Shown piece by piece: positions 16,924 through 26,256 of a stretch of 64,000 bases of DNA. A program made the translations under genes and the position numbers. Position 1 is the stretch's first letter. Each line of letters begins with the position of its first letter. The notes under the pieces are model-generated. The model searched no databases. It was not told the origin of the DNA and saw only the letters and a program-made list of their open reading frames with translations. The stretch is from Caldovatus sediminis (GTDB taxonomy: Bacteria > Pseudomonadota > Alphaproteobacteria > Acetobacterales > Acetobacteraceae). The stretch lies in contig NZ_BMKS01000005.1 in assembly GCF_014644455.1 (NCBI RefSeq), positions 130,055 through 194,054 of the forward strand, read 5' to 3'.

Positions 16924-17916
16924 TCAGCGCAGGCGCGGCGGCGCCGGCGGGTCCGCCGGCGGTCGCGCCTGCGGGGCGGCGGAGGCCGGCGATGCGGCGG
17001 GGGCCGGCCCCGGCAGGCCGCCGGCATTGCGGATCACGTCGCGCACGCCGCCCGAGGCCTCCTGCGCCACCACGTAGGCGACGTCGCCCCACAGGCCGTC
17101 CAGCGAACCCCGCGGCACCTCGTTGAGCTGCAGGACGCGGCCGAGCTCCTGGCCGTCGCGGCGCGTGACGATCCACTGGACCTCGACGCGCTGCACCGCG
17201 GGGCTCGCGCCCGGCGCCATCGCCACCACGCCCTCCACGCCGAACTCCGCGCGGTCGGCGCCGTCCTGCACGAGGAAGCCGCGGCCGGCGAGGAACTCGC
17301 GCATGCGCGCGGTGAGCGCCGTGTTGCCGTCGCCCGGCGCGCCGCGCACCGGCATCAGGCGGAGCCGCGGCGGGCCGGCGGCGAGCGCCGCCGGGTCGGT
17401 CGCCTTGCGCGCCGCCTCCACCCGCACGACGATCTCGGCGATGCCCGGCGCCGCCGCGCGCGCGGCGGCGCGCAGCGCCTCGGCGTCGCCCTCCGCCCAG
17501 GCGCGCAGCGGCACCGGGGCGCCGGTGACGGCGCCGAGTTCCGTCCCGTCGGCGTCGGCCAGGGCGAAGCGCGGCACCACGGCGCGCGCGCCGCCCTCGC
17601 GCCGCGCCTCGACGCGGAGGCGCCAGTCGAGCGGCAGCGGCTCGGTCGCGGCGGCCGGGATCTCGGCCGCGCGCAGCGCCTCGGCGAGGGCTTCCGCGAG
17701 CAGGTCGGCGGAGTCGGCGGCGAGCAGCGCCTCCGTCGGGCTCGGCACCGCGATGCGCAGCGCGGGCGGCGCGGCGAGCTGCGCGCCCAGCGCGCCGGGC
17801 CGGCCGCGGAAGGGCTGCGGCAGGTCGCCGCAGGCCGCCAGGGCGAGCGGCGCCAGCAGCGCCAGCAGCGGCGCGCGCCGGCGCCGCGGGGCGCGCCGGT
17901 CAGATCGCCAGGACAC
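16924..17916 (-). CDS. Predicted lipoprotein of unknown function
   Basis: 330 residues from a GTG at 17916. An Arg-rich N-terminus and hydrophobic core end in the lipobox LALAAC, indicating lipid attachment at the cysteine. The mature part has a Pro-rich linker, then repeated alternating strand and helix ([53 protein letters not shown]), and ends in a Pro/Ala-rich tail. The last third, with tandem uses of GDGNTAL and RDGQELGRV, resembles alphaproteobacterial lipoproteins of unknown role. It follows the pgeF region on the same strand. Confidence 0.75.
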   Translation of the reverse strand: MSWRSDRRAPRRRRAPLLALLAPLALAACGDLPQPFRGRPGALGAQLAAPPALRIAVPSPTEALLAADSADLLAEALAEALRAAEIPAAATEPLPLDWRLRVEARREGGARAVVPRFALADADGTELGAVTGAPVPLRAWAEGDAEALRAAARAAAPGIAEIVVRVEAARKATDPAALAAGPPRLRLMPVRGAPGDGNTALTARMREFLAGRGFLVQDGADRAEFGVEGVVAMAPGASPAVQRVEVQWIVTRRDGQELGRVLQLNEVPRGSLDGLWGDVAYVVAQEASGGVRDVIRNAGGLPGPAPAASPASAAPQARPPADPPAPPRLR

Positions 17917-17971
17917 AGGAGACCAGCAGCGTCAGCAGGATCATCACGAGGAACATCACCAGGTAGGGCAT
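17900..17971 (-). CDS. Possible 23-residue membrane peptide
   Basis: A short frame encoding one hydrophobic span, beginning MPYLVMFLVM and ending VSCVLAI. It fits between pgeF (stop at 17985) and the lipoprotein gene, whose start it overlaps by 17 nt. GAGGGG sits about 9 nt upstream of the ATG. Lack of charged residues and fit to one span suggest a small membrane protein or a leader coupling translation of the lipoprotein. It is too short for codon statistics. Confidence 0.35.
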   Translation of the reverse strand: MPYLVMFLVMILLTLLVSCVLAI

Positions 17972-17984
17972 CGGCTGCGGCCCC

Positions 17985-18767
17985 TCACGCCGGCGCCAGG
18001 GCGATCGCCGAGAGCTGGTGCCCGATCGGCCCGCCGCCCGCGAGCATGCTGCGCCGGTGCGAGAAGAAGCGCGCCTCGTCGGCGAGGGTGTCGGCGGCGA
18101 GCGTCTCGACGGCGCGCAGACCGGCGGCGGCGAGGCGCGCGGCGCAGTAGCCGGGCAGGTCGAACTGCCAGCGCCCCTCGCGCCGGCCGGGGGCGAAGAA
18201 GCGCGCGTCCGCGGCATCGCGCGCGAGCACCGCCTCGCGCAGGTCGGGGCCGACCTCGTAGCTCGGCTGGCGGATGCAGGGGCCGATCGCCGCGGCGATG
18301 CGGGCGCGGACGGCGCCGAGGCGCTCCATCGCCGCCACCGTCGCCTCGAGCACGCCGAGCACGGCGCCGCGCCAGCCGGCATGGGCGGCGCCGACCACGC
18401 CGGCCGCGGCGTCGGCGAGCAGCACCGGGGCGCAGTCGGCGGTGACGACGCCGAGGGCGACGCCCGGCCGGTCGGTCACCAGCGCGTCGGCCTGCGGGCG
18501 GTCGTCCTCGCCCCAGGCGCCGGGCGCCGCCACCGTGATGGCCGCGGCGCCGTGCACCTGGTGCAGGCCGAGCAGCGCGGCGGGCGGCAGGCCGAGCGCG
18601 TCCATCGCCCGCGCCCGGTTCCGTCGCACCGACTCGCGGTCGTCCCTGCCGTTGAGCGAGCAGTTGAGCGTGGCGAAGGGCCCGCCGGAGACGCCGCCGC
18701 GCCGGGTGAAGAAGCCGTGGCGCAGCCCGGCGAGCGAATCGGCGGCGAGGAATTCGGCGGCGCTCAT
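17985..18767 (-). CDS. pgeF: Polyphenol oxidase/laccase-domain protein PgeF (YfiH)
   Basis: Multicopper-oxidase-fold protein of the YfiH family, 260 residues. E. coli YfiH/PgeF was shown to act as a peptidoglycan editing factor, clearing UDP-MurNAc with L-Ser; the family also has purine nucleoside activity. Key motifs are HGFFTRRGGVSGGPF, HQVHG, TADCAPVLLAD (catalytic Cys), GAAHAGWRGA (His) and IGPCI. The ATG at 18767 overlaps the midA stop (ATGA). Confidence 0.93.
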   Translation of the reverse strand: MSAAEFLAADSLAGLRHGFFTRRGGVSGGPFATLNCSLNGRDDRESVRRNRARAMDALGLPPAALLGLHQVHGAAAITVAAPGAWGEDDRPQADALVTDRPGVALGVVTADCAPVLLADAAAGVVGAAHAGWRGAVLGVLEATVAAMERLGAVRARIAAAIGPCIRQPSYEVGPDLREAVLARDAADARFFAPGRREGRWQFDLPGYCAARLAAAGLRAVETLAADTLADEARFFSHRRSMLAGGGPIGHQLSAIALAPA

Positions 18768-19795
18768 GCGGTCTCGAATCCGGGCGGGGCGGGGAGGCCC
18801 GGATGGCACAGGCAGAGCGCCTTGAACAGCCGCCCCATGCCCTCCGGCGCCATCAGCCGGTGCGCGGCGGAAAGCTGCGCGGCGGCCTGCGCCGGCCGCG
18901 CCGCGGCGAGCATGGCGGCGCGGCTGGCGAGGCCGAGGCGCTGCAGGAACACCCCCTGCGGCAGCGGCCCGTGCACCGCGGCGCCGGCGGCGCGCGCGGC
19001 GGCGGCGAGGGCGGCGAAGTCCACATGGGCGGTGAGGTCGGCGCTGCCCGGCTCCGCCAGGGGATCGGCGCGGGCGTGGGCGCGCACGGCCTGGAGGCTG
19101 TCGCCGAAACCGCCCTCGGCCGGGCCGTAGTCGAGGATCAGCGCCGCGCCCCCCTGCGCGGCGAGGCGCGCGCCGAGCGCGGCGGCCAGCGCGCGGGCGG
19201 CCTCGTTCACCTCGAGGACGGCGCCCTCCGGCGCCTCGGGCGGCAGGGGCGGGGCGTCCTCGCCCGGCGGCAGTTCGAGGAAGGCGCCGTCGGCGACCCA
19301 GCGCTCGCGCCATGCCGCGCCGCGGCGGACGAACTGGCGGACCGGCAGGGCGTCGAGGAACTCGTTGGCGAGGAGGAGGGCGGGGCCCGGCGGCAGCGCG
19401 GCGGGGTCGTCGTGCCAGGCGGCGACCGCATCGCCGAGCCGCGCCCGCTGCGCCGCCCGCAGCCGCGGCGAGGCCTCGACCAGGTGGACTCGCACGGCGC
19501 GGCGGAAGGGCTGCGCCACCTCGGCCGCGGCGCGCAGGGCGTCGGCCATCAGCGTCCCGCGCCCGGGGCCGAGCTCGACCAGCAGCACCGGATCGGGGCG
19601 GCCCATCAGCGCCCAGGTGACGGCGGCCCAGAGGCCGAGGCACTCGCCGAAGGCCTGGCTGATCTCCGGCGCGGTGGTGAAGTCGCCGGCGGCGCCGAAG
19701 GGATCGCGCGCCGCGTAGTAGGCGGCGGCGGCGCGGGCCATGAAGCGGTCGAGGCGCTCGGCGGCCGGCGGCGCCGGGGGGACGGGGGAGGTCAT
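18764..19795 (-). CDS. SAM-dependent methyltransferase of the MidA/NDUFAF7 family
   Basis: 343 residues. Motifs of the family are GDFTTAPEISQAFGE, LVELGPGRGTLMAD (SAM site), LLLANEFLDALPVRQF and LILDYG. In mitochondria the homologue methylates an arginine of a complex I subunit; the bacterial substrate is not established. In many alphaproteobacteria the order is lgt-midA-pgeF. Here lgt is missing and secB is divergent, with 151 nt between. The ATG at 19795 was chosen because it gives the usual N-terminus; the open frame extends further upstream. Confidence 0.9.
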   Translation of the reverse strand: MTSPVPPAPPAAERLDRFMARAAAAYYAARDPFGAAGDFTTAPEISQAFGECLGLWAAVTWALMGRPDPVLLVELGPGRGTLMADALRAAAEVAQPFRRAVRVHLVEASPRLRAAQRARLGDAVAAWHDDPAALPPGPALLLANEFLDALPVRQFVRRGAAWRERWVADGAFLELPPGEDAPPLPPEAPEGAVLEVNEAARALAAALGARLAAQGGAALILDYGPAEGGFGDSLQAVRAHARADPLAEPGSADLTAHVDFAALAAAARAAGAAVHGPLPQGVFLQRLGLASRAAMLAAARPAQAAAQLSAAHRLMAPEGMGRLFKALCLCHPGLPAPPGFETA

Positions 19796-19946
19796 CGGCC
19801 GCTGGATAGCAGGACCTGGCGGAAGCCCGATGGCCGCCGGCGCCACCCCGCGGTTCCGGCAGCCGAGCGGCGCGGCTGGCCGCTCCGCGCGGCCCGTGCT
19901 AGCGCTCGCCGCCCTTCCTCGCCGCAGACGGAGCCCGAGTCCGCCC

Positions 19947-20483
19947 ATGTCCGATGCTTCCTCCCCGGTTCCGCCATCTCCGGGCGGCAACGGCGCCGCC
20001 GGCGACCCCGCGGCCGGCGCGCCGCAGCCGCCGGGCCCGCTGGTGCTCAACCTGCAGTACACCAAGGACCTCTCCTTCGAGGTGCCCGGGGCGCCGGAGA
20101 TCTTCATCACGCTGCGCGAGCAGCCGCGCATCGACATCGCCCTCGACGTGCAGGCGCGGCCGCTGGAGCAGCCCGGCGTCTACGAGGTCTCGCTGCAGAT
20201 CCGCTGCGACGCCCGGGCGGGCGAGCGGACCGCCTTCATCGCCGAGCTCGTCTATTGCGGCATCTTCACCATCACCATCGAGCCGAACCTGCTCGAGCCC
20301 GTGCTGCTGGTCGAGTGCCCGCGCCTGCTCTTCCCCTTCGCGCGCAACATCCTCGCCGACGTGACGCGCGACGGCGGGTTCCCGCCGGTGCTGCTCGCGC
20401 CGATCGACTTCGTGGCGCTGTGGCAGAGCCGCCGCGGCGGGGCGCAGGCGCCGGAGGGCCAGGCGCCGGTCGGGCTCGCCTGA
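19947..20483 (+). CDS. secB: Protein-export chaperone SecB
   Basis: Tetrameric cytosolic chaperone that delivers unfolded precursors to SecA, 178 residues. The core begins LNLQYTKDLSFEVPGAPEIF and contains YEVSLQI, ELVYCGIF and LLFPFARNILADVTRDGGFPPVLLAPIDF, the family signature. About 30 Pro/Ala/Gly residues precede the core and a short tail follows it. It lies 65 nt upstream of hemH. In many alphaproteobacteria secB and the hem genes flank the origin region, so this adjacency is a compressed form of that order. Confidence 0.96.
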   Translation: MSDASSPVPPSPGGNGAAGDPAAGAPQPPGPLVLNLQYTKDLSFEVPGAPEIFITLREQPRIDIALDVQARPLEQPGVYEVSLQIRCDARAGERTAFIAELVYCGIFTITIEPNLLEPVLLVECPRLLFPFARNILADVTRDGGFPPVLLAPIDFVALWQSRRGGAQAPEGQAPVGLA

Positions 20484-20548
20484 GGGCGGCCCGTCCGCGC
20501 CCGGAGCGCGCCTTGACCGCCGGCGCGCGAGGCTCATCTGCCAGTCCG

Positions 20549-21661
20549 ATGGACCAGCCCATCCCCCGCCGCCGGCTCGCGATCGTGCTGTTCAACCTCG
20601 GCGGCCCCGATTCGCCGGAGGCGGTGCGGCCGTTCCTGGTGAACCTGTTCACCGATCCCGCGATCCTGCGCGTGCCGGGCTTCGTGCGCCCCTGGCTCGG
20701 CCGGCTGATCGCCTGGCGGCGCACCAGGCCGGCGCGGGAGAACTACGCGGTGCTCGGCGGCCGGTCGCCGCTGCTCGAGCTGACCGAACGGCAGGCGCGC
20801 GCGCTCGAGGCGGCGCTCGCGGAGGAGGCGGGCGTCGAGGCGAAGTGCTTCGTCGCCATGCGCTACTGGCACCCGATGAGCGACGCGGCGGCACAGGCCG
20901 TGAAGGCCTGGGCGCCGGACGAGATCCTGCTGCTGCCGCTCTATCCGCAGTATTCCACCACCACGACCGGCTCCTCGGTCGCGGCCTGGGCGGAGGCGGC
21001 GGGGCGCGCCGGGCTCGGCGGCGTGCCGACGACGACGCTGTGCTGCTGGCACTCCGACCCCGCCTTCGTGCGGGCCACCGCCGCGATCCTTCGCCGCGCC
21101 CATGACGAGGCGCGCGCGGCGCTGCCGGCGGAGGTCCCGCTGCGGGTGCTGTTCTCCGCGCACGGCCTGCCGGAGGGCATCGTGCGCGCCGGCGATCCCT
21201 ACCAGTGGCAGGTGGAGCGCAGCGTCGCCGCGGTGCGCGCGGCGCTCGGCATCCCCGGCCTCGACCACGCCATCTGCTACCAGTCGCGGGTGACGCCGCA
21301 GAGGTGGATCGGCCCCTCGACCGAGGAGGAGATCGGGCGCGCCGCGCGCGAGGGCGTCGCCGTGCTGGTCTGCCCGATCGCCTTCGTCTCCGAGCACTCC
21401 GAGACCCTGGTCGAGCTGGACGTCGAGTACCGCCACCTCGCCGAGCGGCTCGGCGTGCCGGGCTATTTCCGGGCCCCGGCGCAGAACGCCGACGCCGCCT
21501 TCGTCGCCGCGCTGGCCGGGCTGGTGCGCCGGGCGCGGGCGAGCGGGCGGGCGCTCTGCAGCTTCGCCGGCGCGCGGCAGTGCCCGCGGCCGCACACTGC
21601 CTGCCCGCACGGCCTTGCCGGGGCCGGCGCCGTGCGCGCCGCCGCCCCGGCGACCGGATGA
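20549..21661 (+). CDS. hemH: Ferrochelatase
   Basis: Inserts Fe(II) into protoporphyrin IX, 370 residues. Visible motifs are LFNLGGPDSPEAV, RYWHPMSDAA, LLPLYPQYSTTTTGS and FSAHGLPE, with the catalytic H205. SEHSETLVELDVEY carries the conserved acidic face. The C-terminal tail has three cysteines (C337, C345, C352) of the kind that bind a [2Fe-2S] cluster in several ferrochelatases; C165/C166 could give the fourth ligand. It belongs to a plus-strand unit secB-hemH-DUF411-HAD-hemJ, with the DUF411 start 11 nt after its stop. Confidence 0.96.
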   Translation: MDQPIPRRRLAIVLFNLGGPDSPEAVRPFLVNLFTDPAILRVPGFVRPWLGRLIAWRRTRPARENYAVLGGRSPLLELTERQARALEAALAEEAGVEAKCFVAMRYWHPMSDAAAQAVKAWAPDEILLLPLYPQYSTTTTGSSVAAWAEAAGRAGLGGVPTTTLCCWHSDPAFVRATAAILRRAHDEARAALPAEVPLRVLFSAHGLPEGIVRAGDPYQWQVERSVAAVRAALGIPGLDHAICYQSRVTPQRWIGPSTEEEIGRAAREGVAVLVCPIAFVSEHSETLVELDVEYRHLAERLGVPGYFRAPAQNADAAFVAALAGLVRRARASGRALCSFAGARQCPRPHTACPHGLAGAGAVRAAAPATG

Positions 21662-21672
21662 TGGAGGGACCC

Positions 21673-22140
21673 ATGGCCTCGAAGATCACCCGTCGGACCG
21701 CCGCCGCGACGCTCGCCGCTGCTGCCGCCGCGCCTCTGGCGCCGTCGCGCGCCGCCCGGCCCGGCGCGGCGGAGGCCGTGCTCTACCGCGACGCGAACTG
21801 CGGCTGCTGCGGGGACTACGCGGACCACCTGCGCGCGCGCGGCCACGCCGTGCGCGTGGTGGCGACCGACGACCTCGCGCGGATCAAGCGCGAGCACGGC
21901 GTGCCGGAGGCGCTGGGGAGCTGCCATACGACGCTGGTCGGCGGCTACGTGGTCGAGGGCCACGTGCCGGTCGGCGTCGTGGAGCGGCTGCTCGTCGAGC
22001 GCCCGGCGATCCGGGGCATCGCGCTGCCCGGCATGCCGCTCGGCTCCCCCGGCATGCCCGGCCCGAAGTCGGAACCCTTCGTCATCTACGCCCTGCCACG
22101 GCGGGCGGTCGGACAGCCCACGATCTATGCCGTCGAGTAG
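21673..22140 (+). CDS. DUF411 family metal-binding periplasmic protein
   Basis: 155 residues. A twin-arginine-like start (TRRTAAATLAAAAAAPLAP) suggests export. The domain opens VLYRDANCGCCGDYADHL, with cysteines at 43, 45 and 46, followed by GSCHTTLVGGYVVEGHVP and the GMPLGSPGMPG motif. Members are linked to copper handling by their neighbours in other genomes; that role here is inference. GGAGGGA sits 6 nt before the ATG at 21673; in-frame ATGs also occur at 21658 and 21661, the former overlapping the hemH stop. Confidence 0.85.
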   Translation: MASKITRRTAAATLAAAAAAPLAPSRAARPGAAEAVLYRDANCGCCGDYADHLRARGHAVRVVATDDLARIKREHGVPEALGSCHTTLVGGYVVEGHVPVGVVERLLVERPAIRGIALPGMPLGSPGMPGPKSEPFVIYALPRRAVGQPTIYAVE

Positions 22141-22176
22141 CGGCCGGCCGCCGGGGGCGGGGAGCGGCGCCGCACC

Positions 22177-22872
22177 GTGAGCGCGTCCCGCCGCCGCCCA
22201 CGCCCCGCCGCGGTGCTGTTCGACTGCGACGGCGTGCTCGCCGACAGCGAGGGCCTGGTGAACCGCATCGTCGCCGAGGCGCTCACCGCCCGCGGCTGGC
22301 GCATGACCGGCGAGCAGGCGCGCGAGACCTTCCTCGGCATGGCGCTGCCGGACATGGTGCCGGTGATCGAGGCCCGCACCGGCCCCCTGCCGCCGCGCTG
22401 GGGCCGCGAGCTGTCGGAACGCATCGCCCGCGCCCTGCGGGAGGAGGTGGAGCCGATCCCCGGCGCCGCCGCCGCCGTGCGCGCGGTGGCGGCGGCGGGC
22501 ATCCCGGTCGCCTGCGCCTCCAACTCGGCGCGGCTCGAGCTCGTGGCGAAGCTCGAGCGGCTCGGCCTCGCCGCGCTGTTCGGCCCGCGGCGCATGCTGA
22601 GCTTCGAGGAGGTGCCGCGGCCCAAGCCCGCGGGCGACCTCTACCGCGCGGCGGCCGCGGCCTGCGGCGCCGACCCCGCGGACTGCGTGGTGGTGGAGGA
22701 CAGCCTGCTCGGCGTGCGCGCGGGGCTGGCGGCGGGATGCCGCGTGCTCGGCTTCGTGCGCGAGACGGAGGCCGCGATCCTCGCCGGGCTCGGGGCGGAG
22801 CCGTTCTTCGCGATGGAGGCCCTGCCGGGGCTGCTCGGCCTCGGCTCGCCGGAGGGGCGGTCGGACTGCTAG
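22177..22872 (+). CDS. HAD-superfamily hydrolase (phosphoglycolate phosphatase/beta-phosphoglucomutase-like)
   Basis: 231 residues starting at GTG. Motif I is LFDCDGVLADSE (D16 nucleophile, D18 acid/base), motif II lies in ACASNSA, motif III is PRPKPAGDLY (Lys) and motif IV is VVVEDSLLGVRAGLAAG. The helical cap sits between motifs I and II, as in subfamily IA. The substrate is a small phosphate ester that cannot be named from sequence. It follows DUF411 by 36 nt. Confidence 0.88.
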   Translation: MSASRRRPRPAAVLFDCDGVLADSEGLVNRIVAEALTARGWRMTGEQARETFLGMALPDMVPVIEARTGPLPPRWGRELSERIARALREEVEPIPGAAAAVRAVAAAGIPVACASNSARLELVAKLERLGLAALFGPRRMLSFEEVPRPKPAGDLYRAAAAACGADPADCVVVEDSLLGVRAGLAAGCRVLGFVRETEAAILAGLGAEPFFAMEALPGLLGLGSPEGRSDC

Positions 22873-22904
22873 CGTCACGAACGCTGCCGCGAGGGGGATC
22901 GCCG

Positions 22905-23018
22905 ATGCCGTTGCCGCGACGCGCCGTGATGCCGGACATGCCGCAGGCCGCCGCCATGCGCAGGAGGATGGCCGCCCGCCGCCGGCCCCCGCACGGCCCG
23001 GCAGGGGGGGCGGCATGA
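22905..23018 (+). CDS. Possible 37-residue basic leader peptide before hemJ
   Basis: A short frame (MPLPRRAVMPDMPQ then an Arg-rich run) with GAGGGGG upstream, whose stop overlaps the hemJ ATG as ATGA. It might couple translation of hemJ, or be chance in GC-rich DNA. There are no recognised motifs. Confidence 0.25.
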   Translation: MPLPRRAVMPDMPQAAAMRRRMAARRRPPHGPAGGAA

Positions 23019-23467
23019 CGATCGAGGCGCTCGGCCCCTGGTATGCCTGGGTCAAGGCGGCGCACCTGATCTCGGTGGTCGCCTGGATGGCGGGGCTTTT
23101 CTACCTGCCGCGGCTGTTCGTCTACCACAGCGGGACGGCGCCGGGCTCCGAGGCGTCGGAGCTGTTCAAGGTGATGGAGCGCCGGCTGCTGCGCGGCATA
23201 ATGAACCCGGCGATGATCGCGGCCTGGGCGTTCGGGCTGGCGCTGGTGCTGACCCCGGGGGTGGTGGACTGGCGGGCCGGGTGGTGGCACGCGAAGATGA
23301 CGGGCTTTATCGCCCTCACGGTGTTCCACCACCATCTCGGCTACGCCCGGAAGGACCTGCTCGCGGACGAGCGGCGGCACTCCGCGCGCTACTGGCGCTG
23401 GATGAACGAGGTGCCGACCCTGGCGCTGGTGCTGATCGTCGTGATGGTGATCGTCAAGCCGTTCTGA
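23015..23467 (+). CDS. hemJ: Protoporphyrinogen oxidase HemJ
   Basis: Integral membrane enzyme (150 residues) that oxidises protoporphyrinogen IX in most alphaproteobacteria and cyanobacteria. It has four spans. Conserved residues include the His in WVKAAHLISVVAWMAGLFYLPRLFVYH and the FHHHLGYARK loop; the closing segment RWMNEVPTLALVLIVVMVIVKPF is typical. Its position beside rho and near hemH is the conserved alphaproteobacterial arrangement. A run of seven G (23004-23010) sits 4 nt before the ATG and probably serves as the ribosome binding site. Confidence 0.95.
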   Translation: MTIEALGPWYAWVKAAHLISVVAWMAGLFYLPRLFVYHSGTAPGSEASELFKVMERRLLRGIMNPAMIAAWAFGLALVLTPGVVDWRAGWWHAKMTGFIALTVFHHHLGYARKDLLADERRHSARYWRWMNEVPTLALVLIVVMVIVKPF

Positions 23468-23478
23468 CGCGGCGGTAG

Positions 23479-23496
23479 CGCCCCGTGGGCGGGGCG
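23479..23496 (+). terminator. Hairpin after hemJ
   Basis: CGCCCCG and CGGGGCG form a 7-bp stem with a TGGG loop 11 nt after the hemJ stop. No T tract follows. It is a candidate 3' structure or terminator for the secB-hemJ unit. Confidence 0.45.
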
Positions 23497-23560
23497 ACGT
23501 CGGCAGCGGCGAGCGGCAGCAGCCCGGGCGCACAACCCCTTGAAACCGCGGCAAGGATCA

Positions 23561-23574
23561 CAACCTTCGGGTTG
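23561..23574 (+). other. UUCG-tetraloop hairpin in the rho leader region
   Basis: CAACC-TTCG-GGTTG gives a 5-bp stem capped by the very stable C(UUCG)G tetraloop, 259 nt before the rho start. It overlaps the candidate -35 element, so it may belong to the 3' end of the upstream transcript instead. Confidence 0.4.
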
Positions 23575-23600
23575 ACGGAAAATCCCGCCCCGCATAGGGT
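23572..23600 (+). promoter_or_regulatory. Candidate rho promoter
   Basis: TTGACG at 23572-23577 is followed after 17 nt by TAGGGT (23595-23600), or after 15 nt by CATAGG. The stretch is AT-richer than its surroundings and lies in the 365-nt gap before rho, which otherwise holds no gene. The -10 match is weak. It would leave a leader of about 230 nt, in keeping with known autoregulation of rho through its leader in model bacteria. Confidence 0.35.
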
Positions 23601-23832
23601 TGCGAGGCTTTCCGGCAGCGGCGCAGGCGGAGGAACCGCCGATCCGCGCCGCTAGCCTTCCCTCCTCCTCCTCGGGACATCGCCGGACCTTGCCCCGCCC
23701 CGGCGGGGCGCATCCGGCGGAACGACGGGGGCCGGTCGCGCCTTTCCTGGCCATTGCCGGGACGGGCGCGCGGGCCGATCGGTCGCAGCCAGGGTCCCGA
23801 TCCAGCCCATCTCTGCCGGACGCGTCCAAGCC

Positions 23833-25107
<1,275 letters not shown>

Positions 25108-25111
25108 TCCG

Positions 25112-25130
25112 CCGCGCCGGGGCGGCGCGG
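25112..25130 (+). terminator. GC-rich hairpin after rho
   Basis: CCGCGCC and GGCGCGG form a 7-bp stem around GGGGC, starting 4 nt after the rho stop. No T run follows, so it is a candidate terminator or 3' stabilising structure only. Confidence 0.4.
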
Positions 25131-25211
25131 TGGCCTCGCCCCGGCCGGCGCGGGCGCAGGCCTCGATGTGCCCGCGACGGTTGCGGGGACGGCGCGGGAC
25201 TCGCTTCCGCG

Positions 25212-25239
25212 TTGAGCGGCGATGGAGATATGGTATTCA
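25212..25239 (+). promoter_or_regulatory. Candidate promoter of the glycine-zipper lipoprotein gene
   Basis: TTGAGC (25212-25217), a 16-nt spacer and TATTCA (25234-25239) resemble a sigma-70-type promoter. The stretch is clearly AT-richer than its surroundings and lies 55 nt before the ATG at 25295. Confidence 0.35.
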
Positions 25240-25294
25240 GGCCTCGCCGGGGCCGTTCATGTCGCGGTCCCGATTCGGGGAGAAGCCAGTCCTG

Positions 25295-25627
25295 ATGATC
25301 CGCAAGACCACCGCCCTGCTGCTGGCCGGCGTCGCCCTGGCCGGCGCTGCCGGTTGCACCAATCCCTACGACCCGGGCCAGCGGGCGCTGGGCGGTGCCG
25401 GCATCGGCGCGCTCGGCGGGGCGGCGATCGGCGGGCTCGCGGGCGGCGGGCGCGGCGCCGCCGCGGGGGCGCTGATCGGCGGCATTGGCGGCGCCGCGGT
25501 CGGCGCGGCCACCACCCCGTCGCCGCCGCCGCCGGCCACGTCCTATTACGGGGCGCCGCCGCCGGCCTACGGTTCGGCCTATGCCCCCGCCTACGGCCCG
25601 CCGCCGGGCTATTACTACCGGTACTGA
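25295..25627 (+). CDS. Small glycine-zipper lipoprotein
   Basis: 110 residues. The signal peptide ends in ALAGAAGC with lipid-modified C21. A glycine zipper fills about 31-72 (alternating GG, A and I), then a Pro/Tyr-rich tail ends in YYYRY. It resembles 17-kDa-antigen and YMGG-type outer-membrane lipoproteins. An in-frame ATG at 25259 would add 12 residues; the ATG at 25295 gives a normal lipoprotein signal and is preferred. No partner is evident; it lies alone between rho and the HD gene. Confidence 0.75.
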   Translation: MIRKTTALLLAGVALAGAAGCTNPYDPGQRALGGAGIGALGGAAIGGLAGGGRGAAAGALIGGIGGAAVGAATTPSPPPPATSYYGAPPPAYGSAYAPAYGPPPGYYYRY

Positions 25628-25686
25628 CGCCCGCCGCTCCTCCGCGACGGGCGGCATCGCCGCCCGGAGCCGAGGGAGGGGAGACG

Positions 25687-26256
25687 ATGGAGGCCCCGAG
25701 GGACCATGTCGCGGCGCTGCTCTGCGCCGAGGTCTTCGCCGCGCGGGTGCACGGCACCCACCGTCGCAAGGGCGCCGCCGAGGAGCCCCACGTCAACCGC
25801 GTGCTGGAGGTGGCGGAGATCCTCGCCGCGCACGGCGCGCCGCCCGAGGCGCAGATCGCCGCCCTGCTCCACGACACGGTGGAGGACAGCGGCGACGACC
25901 CGCAGCCGGTGGCGCTCGACCGCCTCGCCGCCGAGTTCGGCGAGCGGGTCGCGGCCATCGTCGCCGAGGTCGCGGACGACAAGTCGCTGCCGAAGGAGAC
26001 GCGCAAGGCGCTGCAGATCCGCCACGCCAACGGCCGATCCGACGCGGCGAAGCAGATCAAGCTCGCCGACAAGATCTCCAACCTGCGCGCCATCACGGCG
26101 AGCCCGCCGCGCGGCTGGGACCACGCCCGTCGCCTCGAGTAAGTCGGCCGGGCCGGCCGCGTCGCGGCCGGGCTCGAGGGCGTCAACCCGGCGCTGGATG
26201 CGCTGTTCGACGCCGCCTACCGCGAGGCCTGCGCGCGCCTCGCCGCCGAGGCCTGA
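25687..26256 (+). pseudogene. MESH1/SpoT-type HD-domain ppGpp hydrolase homologue with in-frame TAA
   Basis: The intact part encodes 151 residues (25687-26142) with the small-alarmone-hydrolase pattern: HRRKGAAEEPHVNRVLEVA, LLHDTVED (H62, D63) and KLADKISNLRAI (D128). After RRLE a TAA at 26140-26142 stops the frame. The same frame then continues without a break to a TGA at 26254-26256. Its product reads GRVAAGLEGVNPALDALF, the C-terminal helices of this family. The codon at the stop is normally Tyr (TAC), so a single base change would explain it. Either the gene makes a product lacking 37 residues or it is inactivated. GGAGGGGAG precedes the ATG. Confidence 0.8.

Noticed and set aside
20484-20548. 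Possible oriC between secB and hemH
   Set aside because: The gap is only 65 bp, GC-rich and without DnaA-box-like or AT-rich unwinding sequence.
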